Source: Blastobasis lacticolella (lineage: Eukaryota > Arthropoda > Insecta > Lepidoptera > Blastobasidae). Taken from it: a DNA stretch of 64,000 nucleotides. Both the position numbers and the translations under genes were made by a program. The notes below the pieces were generated by a model. That model was not told where the DNA came from. It did no database searches and was given only the letters and a program-made list of their open reading frames with translations. Positions 1-10,580 of the stretch are shown one piece after another (position 1 is the stretch's first letter; each line of letters opens with the position of its first letter). Location of the stretch: contig LR990039.1 in the NCBI GenBank assembly GCA_905147135.1, positions 32,485,708 through 32,549,707 of the forward strand, in the 5' to 3' direction.

Positions 1-737
1 CTCAAATCTTTTCACATCCTGATGAAACCGCTCTACTTATTCACTCACTCCCAGCTCCAATATTTGAAGGAAAGAAAGTGTGCTCTTAACAAATCGTTCA
101 CTAAGAGTTCTTCATTCACGGCTCTATGATTACCTAAAAAACCTTTTATCACAGCTTAATAATTCTTTGTCATTAAGTTTTTGTTTCCATTCAACCACGA
201 TTGGAGAGTGGCATAACATGATACACAAAACAGCTGCGGAATCCAGGGGTTTTTCTTGATACACGCTTCGCCCAAAATATAGAAAATACGCATTACATAC
301 CTTTCCAGATATATGTTTTCCTAAGACTTAAGAATGTACACACACGTAACAAAACTTGTTTGGTGAATTTTCGCACTGGCGGCGACTACTTATTTCAGTA
401 TACATCTTCAAAACTGTATTATTAGACTCACAAACAGCTAATCTCAAAGATACTATTTGGAAGATATTTTCTCAATAGCGATTACATTTACTAATGTGGG
501 CAACAAAAAAGTTATCGGCTTGTACCTTAAAAAGAAGACGCGATAAAAATGAAAGACATCCACTGCCTACGTACTCTAACTAATAGGAAACTATAATAGC
601 AATCAATTTATCGGGTACTGATATCGTGTTACGCAGTGTTATTTTTAATAAAGAAAAGGTAAAACTCATCTCTAGAAGTTGATCTGGTGGTTAATCATAA
701 AAAAATAACCTTGCAATTTAATTGTCAAAAATAATAT

Positions 738-812
738 ACCACCAAAGGCGAAGGTTTCGCCGAAGGTGGTTTTTTGGTCGAAGGTGGCCGAAGCCGAGGG
801 CGAAGCTTCGGT
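738..812. repeat. GAAGGT/ACCTTC-rich simple and inverted motif
   Basis: The segment repeats short blocks such as GGCGAAGG, CGCCGAAGG and GGCCGAAG in both orientations, so it can fold back on itself. Similar CCGAAGG arrays occur near the ends of non-autonomous hAT elements in insects. No target duplication or matching second end was found, so the assignment is only suggestive. Confidence 0.3.
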
Positions 813-1572
813 TGGACACTACCCTTTTCTAAAATCAGTTTTCCTGACAACAACACTTTCAAGGCTTAAATCGACCTGTCACTCGTGTGACGTAATAGCA
901 CTATCTTGCTGGAAAAATGTTGCCGAACTGATTTTTTTTATTCCTACTGTTTTTTTTATTCCTCTACCCAAAATTAAAAACACTCATTGAAATTAAAAAC
1001 ACTCTTTTTGGACACATTGCACCATAAATTTCGAACTCGCTGTTCTTGTCATTTATTTGCTTCTTACTTTTACAGTGTTTACCTCAGCTATTTTGAGCCA
1101 GAAAGCAAAATATTTCGAGCCAGCTAATATTTAAATAATTCAAACTGCCCGAGCCGCGTGTTCTATCCGGATTTTAAAAGCCAATATACCAAAAATACAA
1201 AACTACGCGCGCTCAGTCATTAGATATCAGAAGTCAGAAAGCGGTACGCAATTTTTGTAAACGGAATTTCACTAAAGGAAATTTTTCTTTAATTGAACGT
1301 AAAATTTATTCAGTAAATAAAACACAGTTTTACCATTATTTCATGTTTATTAAACATTTATCATTAAAAGGACATTATTTGCTAAATATTGTTTTCAAAG
1401 TTTGCTTAGGAAAGTAATAAGACTCGCTTTTGTTCCTAAAACTGTAATTATAATTAGAAAATGCAGTTTTTCTTTCGTTGGTATTTAGCGTATATTGTAA
1501 GCTGATGGGTTTACTTTGGTTCAGTTTGAACCATTTTCACTTTCGTTTCTTTGGCCACATCATCATTAAATA

Positions 1573-1632
1573 CAGGGTGTAAAAAGACCGCTAGCATTAA
1601 TTGAAATATTCTACCCATATTCTATCATTCTG
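1573..1632 (+). mobile_element. MITE family A, one end only
   Basis: The sequence begins CAGGGTGTAAAAAGACCGCT directly after TA, and about 35 bases match the ends of the copies at 44440-44644 and 33640-33766. Those have TA-flanked inverted ends, as Tc1/mariner-type MITEs do. The similarity fades after about 60 bases, so this copy is truncated. Confidence 0.6.
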
Positions 1633-4600
1633 TATAGACAAGACAGAAACTCCTTTCGAGCTGCTTTCGAGACGCTTTTATCGATTAATTCGAAACCCTT
1701 CATGGCCGTCAAAGAGAATTGCTGGTAAGGTGCTTTACTACTAAAGAGCATTGCAACCAAGGCTTGATATAGGACGCGAACTATGAACAGGTAGATTCAT
1801 CATAAAATTATAACATTTGCTCTTGTTCTTTTCGTCTTGTCAAAAATTGTATTTTACTTTTACTAATAATGTTAATAAAATGTATTCTTTAAGCAAACTG
1901 TGAATGTAGAGTGGTAGTGATGTTGTTTTTGACACTTTTGTCAAGAAACGCCTGTGCCAACTTCCCATTCCTCCCAAATTCGAAATAACATTATTAATTG
2001 TGTCTTTAATGCATATTTAAGCGGCTTCCAAGCCGGGACACGCAAGAGACAGCGTATCAAAGACAATCCAGCTCAAGGAGTCAGGGGTATGAATAATAGG
2101 CCACATCAGTGTACATCATTCAATCAAGTGTGTACATAATTCAATCGTATGATACGGACGATAGTGTAGTATACACCTGCGTTAATTTCCTCTTGCCTTC
2201 AATAGGTGCGCAGTATTATGCTCTTCGTATTTATGATCTGCCTAGTCAAGTTAAACCCGGCCTAAAATCAATAAAGCGCGTTTGAGGTTTCATTTCCCGT
2301 GTGCATCCAGTAAACCCTGCGGACCTCATAAGCATACAATGGAGTGTATAACATGTGTATTGTACGTGTCCGCGTCTGTGGTATCCTTTGCAGCTCTCAA
2401 TCGGGTTTCAATTACTAATTTACAACTGTAATAGTATCATCGAGATGGTTCTTAGCTACTTTTCTTTTTGGATCTTTGTTATTCTTAAGCCTCGTTTCGT
2501 CTAAATCGTAATAGTAGAAGATTTTGGAGAAAGGTAGAGTAGTGACGGGGGTGTTATATCGGTTTCTGTCGTTTAATGATCTAAAAAATATCGAACTGGA
2601 TGGGTAACCGTTTCGTAATTTAAAGATAGCCATACATACAGCACCGGTACTCATTGTGCCTCCTGATACTGTTGGCGAAGCGAGGTTGAGAAGTCTTCCG
2701 CTGGGACTATGAGACTGGTTGAACAGTATCGAGAGCGTACTGGTACCCCGTGCCGGTTTATTTTAATAACAAAAAAACAAGGGTATTACAAAGTTTAGGG
2801 GCCACCCTAATGGTTCCTGTAACCACCTGAGCTCTCTATAATCAGATCAGCTTACTTATACTTTAGAATTGCATTGATTACTGGGAACTGGGTCAAACAC
2901 TGTGTACATTTTACGTTATATTTTTGTAATGCAATTTTGCATACACATCTAAGTAGTGTTACTATTCAATATTATGGTATCAGTTAGCTGATCTAATAAT
3001 AAAGATCGAAGGTGTCGTAGTATCCCATGAATATTGCAATGCAACTCTATCGTGTTTGGGCTGTTTGGCTCTCTTCCCAGGTGAGGGATAGAATATTCTC
3101 AGCATCTGATGATGTCATCGGATGGTGATCAATTTAAAAAAGTAAATATTACAGTTACTTATTTTTACGGTTCGTGAAGGCATAAGCTGGTATTTAACAT
3201 CATGGGAAGCTATTAATTTTAACTAATCCGGGCCGATATGCCTGAACACTCACAGCATCAACTTAGTTTCATCATTATTTTCGAGAACGACGCGAGCGGA
3301 CCTTCTGGTAGTTAGTGGATGCACTGCTATTCCTGGATTAGCCAATTAAGTTAGTTACCGGTGTTCTATCGATTATTGGTGACGGTAACAGGTTTAGCAG
3401 TAAATCCAGACGTCAGTGAGAAGACGTCCGGCTCTATAAAAGTTAAGGTAATTTGGTTAGTTAGGAAGCTCAAGATCGGCTTTAGAGTTAGGAAAAAGTG
3501 CATTCTTCTTTTTTTTTTTTTTTCAAAATAACTAGTTATCTAGCCCAGTCTAACCCTTTTGACAGAAATGCCTACTACGACTACGAAATGCGGCAAGAGC
3601 CCTTATGAAAATACTCATAGCTAAGGAAAAATAGAAGTAAAGTCACAGATATACTCGTAGGTTTTAGAATCGTAAAACTGAAGTGGCATTGTGTACGCCA
3701 CATAGCTCGCACAACCGATTGCCGATGGCAGTTCTATTTCCGCTTTCATTCTACACACTATTAAAAATGTAATAAAACTGCTAAGACTTCGCTACCACTT
3801 AACACTCAATCTCCAAAATACAATACATGCTTATTGCTTATTGACTTCAAATCAGAGGACAAAGTTAATGCAATTTGGTACTTGTTTATTTTTCTAGTAT
3901 CTAAAACCACCATTCTGCTATACCATTCGGTAACAAAGCAGAAGATCTTAACCTTTTGAGACGGGCAAATAATTACGCTAAATTAAACACTATACAGATT
4001 ATTATAAATTGCAATTAACGGAGCGACAATATTTATTTGAAGGGTCAAATGACAAACCTGCTTTACAAAATAATAACTTACATTTTCACATTAATAAAAA
4101 TAGATGTATTGTGTCCATATCTCCAAAAAATAAAATAAAATTGAAAGCGTAAGTAATTGAATGCTGTCTGGTACTATATTTATACATGCTATTTTTGGTT
4201 TAAATACAATAATACCTTTTGATAGCAATCCGATTAGGACGTTTATATAATATTACCGATAGATTTACGTGAGACAGTAGCAGCCTACGCAACCCATTAA
4301 GGTCGTTCAGTGAAAGACTTTCAGTGAGTTCTGACGTAGACGGCTAATGGAATGCATTTACAATATTACTACTTGTACCTTATTTGCAAAAAACGATCGG
4401 TTGGCTGCGTCTACCTATAGATTGAACAGCTTTATTGCGTTCTAGTGTGTCCTATTTTTCCGTCTTGACTATTCAACTTGTGACAATTTGACTCGGTAAA
4501 ACTGACGACGCTTATCTACGGGCCCAAAGCAAGACTAAGGATTTAGTAAAACGCCACCGAATCCTACTAATATTAGATGAATGGGTGTTTTTTTATACCA

Positions 4601-4726
4601 CTAAGGTAGCAAACAAAGGGATAAACCACCAAAGCTATTAGTACGGTCGCCCGTGGACATTCAAATTACTAAAAAGGTTACCGTTTGACATTGTGACATT
4701 GTTTAAGTTCTCTCCATTTTACATAC

Positions 4727-4775
4727 TATACCTTATTTACTTTCCCGTGAGACAAAGTGTAAACAAAGAAAACAA
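4727..4775 (+). repeat. Inverted repeat, left arm, flanking the endogenous retrovirus
   Basis: About 49 bases containing TTTCCCGTGAGACAAA recur in reverse complement at 12889-12937 with roughly eight differences. The arms lie outside the retroviral LTRs, so they probably belong to an older inverted-repeat element into which the retrovirus inserted. Confidence 0.6.
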
Positions 4776-4982
4776 TGGTTGTCAAACTTAAAACAATATC
4801 ACGTTTGTAAGGATACGAATCCTGGCCCAACTTTCTTCTACATCTCTGACTATGTTAATAACAGTCTTCTTGATAATGTGAATTAAAGTGCATGCGTTGC
4901 TGGGACCAGTTTCACTCATTTTAAACCGAATTAACGTGCAGATAACAAAAACTCAACAATAACAAAATGTAAAAACGTAACT

Positions 4983-5257
4983 AGATACGTAGGCTACAGC
5001 CGGAGGGTCGAAAAAAAACCAAAAATGATTTAAACTAATATAATTAATTAAAATAAAATTACAATTGAACTTAACGTAGAAACTAGTTCGAAGTGTGAAC
5101 ATAGAATGACTTAATATTAACTGAAATCGTGGTCGGCGACAATGCGATGTCAGCATCACGTGGCCGTCCACGGGTCGGCAAAATGCATCGGCTTGTAATT
5201 CCTGCCGATGAGGTGAGTGCTGCGTCTGCGGTCTTCATAGTGTAGGTGTATGTAATT
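4983..5257 (-). repeat. 3' LTR of the errantivirus
   Basis: This 275-bp long terminal repeat matches 12202-12476 at every base I compared. On the coding strand it starts AATTACATACACC and ends CCTACGTATCT. Errantivirus LTRs lack the TG..CA ends usual elsewhere. It abuts the duplicated aact at 4979-4982. Confidence 0.95.
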
Positions 5258-5266
5258 CCTCCACCC
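5258..5266 (-). promoter_or_regulatory. Polypurine tract (plus-strand primer)
   Basis: On the coding strand the bases read GGGTGGAGG immediately upstream of the 3' LTR, the position and composition expected of the RNase H-resistant primer for plus-strand DNA synthesis. Confidence 0.8.
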
Positions 5267-5278
5267 GAAGATCAGCAA

Positions 5279-7135
5279 CTATTTTAGGATTTTGAGAGAA
5301 AATGTTGCTGGGATTTTCCCTTGTTGATCTTTCTTCTTGTCAGGAACATGGTAGATTGGTTCATGCGAAGTAATAGGGTCAGGAACTGTAGATTCATTGA
5401 GATTCCTCCTTTGATAGTGGCGTAGAGTGAAGAGAGCTATAATTGCAGTTGCGATTAGCACAATGACGTAGAGTGGGATGGTGGTGTGATACACAATGTC
5501 TTGAGCTGGATGTTCAAGTTGAACAGGAGCTTCTATCATCAGCTTGTCTTGAATATTATGTAGTCCTCTTAGGTCGATGGAGTTGAGGCTAACATGGGTT
5601 AATGCTGTATCTTGATCTTCAGCCGGGTATGGGATTTTCATCAAGGTGAAAGGGTGCCCTAGTATCTTGTCATTTTCATTGATGATGGTGAACTCAGGCG
5701 TGCGTAGATAACAGTTTACAGGAATCGTCGCGAGATAGCTGCCTTGTAGTGTGCTGAAATCTTCTCTCTCGCAGTTGACTTGTACCTTCGTTGCACGTGG
5801 AAATGATACTACGTAATGTTGGTCGTCGAGTTTTTCCATTGCTTCTCTTGCTAGGGCGATTTTTGTGAAACTGCAGGATTCGTCTAGGTCTTGATTCACG
5901 ATGAGGCGCTGGATACAATCAGGTTTGGAACGGATTTGATGGTTGATGTTTTTTTCACAGAGATACCAGATATCAAACTTCGGGCATTCTGCCTCCATGT
6001 ACACGAACGTGTTCTCGTTGGTTGCAATAAAGGGATAGGATGGGACAATGGCTTGCTGGTTCTTATTGGGTGCTATGGAAAGCCTAAATAAATTAAGGAC
6101 ATCTTTAGAGACTATGGGAAATTCGAAAACGATAACTATTTGCTTTTCAACGTAGTAGTATCCCGGTTTAATTATATCGTAATATTCTCTCAAATCTAAG
6201 TCTAAAATTTGATCACTAATATAAAGGGATTTTAATTTAATTATCATCGATCTTAAGACCTCAATATCTATCATTGAATGATGGGTGTTGGATGTACGGA
6301 TAAATGCTAAAGTATTTTCTAACCTAAATAATTCGGACATTAAATCCTCTACATTTTCGCTTATTATTCCCAAAAGTTGGGCAAATTTAGCGTACTTAAT
6401 TAAGTTACTATCTCTATAAGCTTGCCTATCTAAGATTAATCCTAACGTAGCATTGATTTTGCTCTGGTTTTCAACCAATTGAGCTATTATATTAGTATGG
6501 CGAGACATCCACTCCTTACTCAGGCTGATGTGGGTATTAAATTCGGATACGGCTTTGTTCTGGTTCTTCTGCAAATTTTTAATAGCCGAATTATAATATA
6601 AAGCATCTGATTGGTCTAAGTTTCCAGTTATGCCTTTTATTAGGGAACCTAGGCCATCTACAAGACCTCTTTTAGCACGACTAGGTTCTAAGGACTTTAA
6701 TTGGTTTATAACCTTGCCAAGTTTGTTTGTAAGATAGTCTATTTGTAACTCGTAAAGGGGATAGGTGTCATTACTAAGTCGGTTGGTATAGGTCAGTAGT
6801 TGATTACGTAGTGATTGAACTGCGTCCTCTACGTCACTTAGTTCTATATATTGTAAGAATGTGTGGTAATGAGTGGTTAATCTCGTCGGTCCAAGTTTGT
6901 AAGGTAGTAGTCCAAGTCCGTCAGCTAGGCTCTCGAGTTTTATCTCTTGAGACCATGTCAGGTGGGCGGTCATCAGTAGCATCACGGTCCTGTAACAATT
7001 GGGCTGACTTAGGAATTCGTTTAAGTCTTGCCTTAGCCACGGGGCCACGTTTCTTTGACGTGTAGATATGGATTGGTAAATCCGCGAGGACATTGTCCTG
7101 TGTGTAACGTGGGGCTGTTTTCTGACGGCTAGCAA
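5279..7135 (-). CDS. env: Errantivirus envelope glycoprotein (Env)
   Basis: An intact 618-codon frame for an insect retroviral envelope of the F-like fusion type. A hydrophobic segment at about residues 48-62 may be the signal peptide. A furin-type site RAKR at 153-156 is followed by a glycine-rich stretch (GLVDGLGSLIKG) typical of errantivirus fusion peptides. A membrane anchor lies near 552-571 with a short basic tail. The first 215 bases overlap the end of pol. Errantivirus env is made from a spliced RNA: a possible acceptor CAG lies at 7122-7124, and the next in-frame ATG is at 7093 (Met15), so the true start may be there. No stop or frameshift interrupts the frame. Confidence 0.9.
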   Translation of the reverse strand: MLAVRKQPHVTHRTMSSRIYQSISTRQRNVAPWLRQDLNEFLSQPNCYRTVMLLMTAHLTWSQEIKLESLADGLGLLPYKLGPTRLTTHYHTFLQYIELSDVEDAVQSLRNQLLTYTNRLSNDTYPLYELQIDYLTNKLGKVINQLKSLEPSRAKRGLVDGLGSLIKGITGNLDQSDALYYNSAIKNLQKNQNKAVSEFNTHISLSKEWMSRHTNIIAQLVENQSKINATLGLILDRQAYRDSNLIKYAKFAQLLGIISENVEDLMSELFRLENTLAFIRTSNTHHSMIDIEVLRSMIIKLKSLYISDQILDLDLREYYDIIKPGYYYVEKQIVIVFEFPIVSKDVLNLFRLSIAPNKNQQAIVPSYPFIATNENTFVYMEAECPKFDIWYLCEKNINHQIRSKPDCIQRLIVNQDLDESCSFTKIALAREAMEKLDDQHYVVSFPRATKVQVNCEREDFSTLQGSYLATIPVNCYLRTPEFTIINENDKILGHPFTLMKIPYPAEDQDTALTHVSLNSIDLRGLHNIQDKLMIEAPVQLEHPAQDIVYHTTIPLYVIVLIATAIIALFTLRHYQRRNLNESTVPDPITSHEPIYHVPDKKKDQQGKIPATFSLKILK

Positions 7136-10100
7136 ATGGGTTCTTTATAAAAACCTGTTGCCGGGGGGTGTATTCTACTTCTGGCTCTCTATTTTTATTA
7201 ATATTTTTCATTATTGCGGTACGTTTTTCAAGCGATGAGTCATTAATTATCTCATATACCTTTTTCATTTGATCACTGTGATTTTTAGTGTACTGTTGCA
7301 ATAAGAGTTGAGTAAGGTCAATGTCAAGAGCATCGCGTGGGTCAAAGTGTCCATTCAGCAAGTCAAATGGTCGACAACGCGTAAAACTATGGATAGAACT
7401 ATTATAGGCTATAAGTGCATAGGGCATAAGGTTGACTATTGGTTCATCTTTGTTTTCTATTTTTAGAATTCGCAGATGTTCCAGCAAGGTCGAATGAAAG
7501 CGTTCGACATTACCATTATCATTAGGTGAGTGGGCCAGGACCCTGTGGTGAATTATTTTATGAAGTCGGGTAAATTCCGCGAATAATTGGTTAGTAAACT
7601 CAGTGCCGTTGTCGGTAATGATTGTCATAGGTACACCATGATGGGTACAGTACTGTAGTAATGCCTGTAGGACACTAACAGCGGTGCCGTCTCGTAAATG
7701 GTATGCCTGACCGTATTTAGTAAACACGTCTATAAAGGTAACGTATTTTTCTGTCTGTACCGTGAATAAATCCATATGTAAAATTTCAAATGGTTTAGTC
7801 GCAGGGGGTACTATGTTAAATTGGGGTCGAATGGGGTTTCTATCGTATTTAGCCTGTCCGCAAACTATGCATTCGTTAATAAATTTGGTTATTTGGTCTC
7901 TCATCTTAGGCCAGTAATATCTTCGCGATAGGGCTAAGTAGCATTCGTTAATGCCACGATGGTTCGTCTTCCCGTCGTGATGGTGGCGAATAATATCCTG
8001 TTGGCGTAGGTACTCTTTGACATTTTCTAATTCTGTTTTGGCCAATACAAGATTCATTGATGAACTTTTAAATTTATCTTGAATAATAGGGATGATGGAG
8101 TACATGCCTAATGGTGGGTTTATTAAGATAGCGGTTTTGACTTTTGGGTTTACGTATTCTTTTATATATTTCACGACATCCTCTTCCAAGGAAGATTCGG
8201 ATAGCTGAACAGCAACACGGGTGTGAGTATCGAATGGCTTCGTTACTACGGGCTTACGTTTTACGTCACTAACGATTGTGAAGCAAATTTGACGATGGAA
8301 TTTATTAAGTGGTTCGTCTGTGATTGGGACCTCTAATATAGGATGTTCACGGCTGGTATGTACTGTCTCGGTAGATGATCGGTGCGTTTGGGACTGTGGA
8401 GTCTCCGTAGGATTACCTATAAGTGAGCTGAGCTCCTGTATCTCTTTTATAAGGGAATCGATCTCCTCATTATGGATTTCGATGCGAGATAAGGCGTCGG
8501 CGTTGGTATTAGCTTTGCCTTTTTTATATATTACAGTGAAATCGTATTCACTTAAACGTAGGCGCCATCTAGTCAGACGTGAGTTTGGCTCTTTCAGACT
8601 CATCATCCATTGCAGGGGCTTATGGTCTGTAAGGATCTTAAACTTGCGGCCGAATAAGTAGGGTCGGAAGTACTTGGTCGCCCAAACTATGGCAAGAAGC
8701 TCCTTCTCAATAGTGCTATAGTTCATTTCGCTGTCATTTAGAGTGCGAGAAGCATAGCACACAGGCTTGTCGCTTCCTATCGGGCCTTGAGATAATATGG
8801 CTCCAATAGCAACGTTAGATGCATCTGTGGTAACTAGAAATTCCCGAGAAAAGTCAGGATATTGAAGAATAGGGTCGTTAGTGAGAAGGGATTTACACTT
8901 CTCAAAACAGTTTACATATTCGGAGTCTAATGTAATTTTTCGTCCTTTTTTAAGACACGTTGTGAGTGGCTTCGTAATACGAGCGAAATCGGGGATGAAC
9001 TTTCGGTAGTAACCGAGTAGTCCGAGAAACTGTTTTATTTCCTTAGGTGTTTTTGGGATGGGGTACCGTTTAATGGCTGAAATCTTGTCAGGGTTTGGTT
9101 TTATACCATCCTTACTGATGATATGTCCGAGATAAGCTGTTTCAAGCTTAAGGAATTCAGATTTGTCCATTTGGATCTTAAAATTGGACTCGCGGAGGCG
9201 CTGGAAGACTCTTTCTAGGTTGGTCATGTGTTCCTGAAGGGATGTGCTAAACACTATAATGTCATCGAGATAGACAAGACATATGTCGTTCTGAAGGCCT
9301 CGCAAGACATTATCCATGACTCGCTGGAAGGTTGAGGGCGAGTTTTTGAGACCCATGGGCATACGAAGGAATTCAAAGTGCCCATGTTCGACGTTAAAGG
9401 CTGTCTTGGGTATGTCCTGTGAGCTCATTTCTACTTGGTAGAATCCGCTCGCTAGATCTAAGGTCGTAAAGTACTGGCATTTTCCCAGCTTATCTAGTAC
9501 ATCTGTTATATTAGGGATTGGGTATTTGTCGTCTATAGTTTTCTCGTTCAGCTTACGAAAATCTACTACTAGACGCCATTTCTGTTTTCCGGAGGCATCA
9601 GCCTTCTTGGGTACGACCCAAATAGGTGAACTCCAAGCAGAGTTGGATGGTCGGATAATACCCTGATCTAACATCTTGCTAATTTGGTCTCTTACTTCGT
9701 TTCTATGTATAAACGGATAACGGTAGCTTTTGGTGTACACGGGAACCTCGTCGGTTGTTCTGATATTATGTTTAATTTGATTGGTGAAAGTTAGCGGTTC
9801 ACCTTCTATATAGAAAACATCCGCGTAGCGAGAGCAAAGCGCTAAAAGATTAGCCTTTTCCTCTTCATTCAAATGGTCTGTACGTAAGCGCGATAACACG
9901 TCGCGTTCGCGCGCTGTGGCGTGCTCGGTGCGCGCGCACTCAGCATTAAATACGTAGGCATGCGCGGGCCTGTCGAGTGAAAATATGACGTCATTTGGAG
10001 TTGGGTTTTCAACTTCCAAATAACCGCGATTATCAATAACGGTTGTAACACATTCGTGGATTATGCAGTTACAGAATATCTGTTGTTCGACATAAACCTC

Positions 10101-10580
10101 TCCATCCAGGGCATTAATAGGGACACGCATTAATTTTGAGGTACCGGCGGGGACTATGTCCTCGTACAAGTTGACGTTACGCGAGTGATACATGCAGATC
10201 GGGTTGGCAGCAGATTTGGTGTTTAGACATTTATGTTTCAAATCTATCTTAGCCTCCCATTCAGTGAGTAGGTCTAAACCTATTAGACCGTCGAAGTAGT
10301 CGTGAAAACGATACACGTACAACTTTATGTTATCAGTGTCGTTAAATTCTGGGAAACAGGGTAACGTTATGGAATAGTCATTCCTAGTGGTAGCGTGTAC
10401 ATTGGTCACCTCAAAGGGATCGTAATTTAGCGGCAAGTTTGAAAAGTAACTGTCTACAGCCTGGGGACTGATAAAAGACTGGTTAGCACCTGTGTCTATG
10501 AGAAGTTTAAGAGGTGGATTGTGGATTTTTATATACGGTAATTGTCTCTGGGTCTGTAAATTAAGTTCTATTTTAGCTTT
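6921..10580 (-). CDS. pol: Errantivirus Pol polyprotein (protease, RT, RNase H, integrase)
   Basis: The pol frame is open from the gag-pol slippery site to 6921, about 1200 codons, with no internal ATG needed. In order it shows an aspartic protease (LIDTGA near the start), a reverse transcriptase with VYLDDIIVFS, RNase H beginning at TDASNVAIGAI, an HHCC zinc-binding integrase N-terminus (HHDGKTNHRGI, CIVCGQ) and an integrase core with HMDLF, TDNGTEF and NDNGNVERFHS. The C-terminal 70 residues are encoded over the start of env in another frame. It should be produced as a Gag-Pol fusion by -1 frameshifting. No lesion was seen. Confidence 0.95.
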   Translation of the reverse strand, partial: KAKIELNLQTQRQLPYIKIHNPPLKLLIDTGANQSFISPQAVDSYFSNLPLNYDPFEVTNVHATTRNDYSITLPCFPEFNDTDNIKLYVYRFHDYFDGLIGLDLLTEWEAKIDLKHKCLNTKSAANPICMYHSRNVNLYEDIVPAGTSKLMRVPINALDGEVYVEQQIFCNCIIHECVTTVIDNRGYLEVENPTPNDVIFSLDRPAHAYVFNAECARTEHATARERDVLSRLRTDHLNEEEKANLLALCSRYADVFYIEGEPLTFTNQIKHNIRTTDEVPVYTKSYRYPFIHRNEVRDQISKMLDQGIIRPSNSAWSSPIWVVPKKADASGKQKWRLVVDFRKLNEKTIDDKYPIPNITDVLDKLGKCQYFTTLDLASGFYQVEMSSQDIPKTAFNVEHGHFEFLRMPMGLKNSPSTFQRVMDNVLRGLQNDICLVYLDDIIVFSTSLQEHMTNLERVFQRLRESNFKIQMDKSEFLKLETAYLGHIISKDGIKPNPDKISAIKRYPIPKTPKEIKQFLGLLGYYRKFIPDFARITKPLTTCLKKGRKITLDSEYVNCFEKCKSLLTNDPILQYPDFSREFLVTTDASNVAIGAILSQGPIGSDKPVCYASRTLNDSEMNYSTIEKELLAIVWATKYFRPYLFGRKFKILTDHKPLQWMMSLKEPNSRLTRWRLRLSEYDFTVIYKKGKANTNADALSRIEIHNEEIDSLIKEIQELSSLIGNPTETPQSQTHRSSTETVHTSREHPILEVPITDEPLNKFHRQICFTIVSDVKRKPVVTKPFDTHTRVAVQLSESSLEEDVVKYIKEYVNPKVKTAILINPPLGMYSIIPIIQDKFKSSSMNLVLAKTELENVKEYLRQQDIIRHHHDGKTNHRGINECYLALSRRYYWPKMRDQITKFINECIVCGQAKYDRNPIRPQFNIVPPATKPFEILHMDLFTVQTEKYVTFIDVFTKYGQAYHLRDGTAVSVLQALLQYCTHHGVPMTIITDNGTEFTNQLFAEFTRLHKIIHHRVLAHSPNDNGNVERFHSTLLEHLRILKIENKDEPIVNLMPYALIAYNSSIHSFTRCRPFDLLNGHFDPRDALDIDLTQLLLQQYTKNHSDQMKKVYEIINDSSLEKRTAIMKNINKNREPEVEYTPRQQVFIKNPFASRQKTAPRYTQDNVLADLPIHIYTSKKRGPVAKARLKRIPKSAQLLQDRDATDDRPPDMVSRDKTREPS

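Larger units (their letters stand above)
1..4726. other. Non-coding stretch without a recognised gene
   Basis: I see no supported gene here. Open frames are short (under 80 codons) and show no domain. The stretch holds a GAAGG-rich inverted motif near 738-812, a MITE end at 1573 and a poly-T run near 3509-3526. The 2660-3480 part is less AT-rich and could be an old LTR or other mobile-element remnant, but no terminal repeats or coding motifs support that. Missing 5' exons of Ppme1 could lie here undetected. Confidence 0.5.

Noticed and set aside
766..990. 74-codon frame at 766
   Set aside because: It crosses the GAAGG repeat and AT-rich DNA and has no domain.
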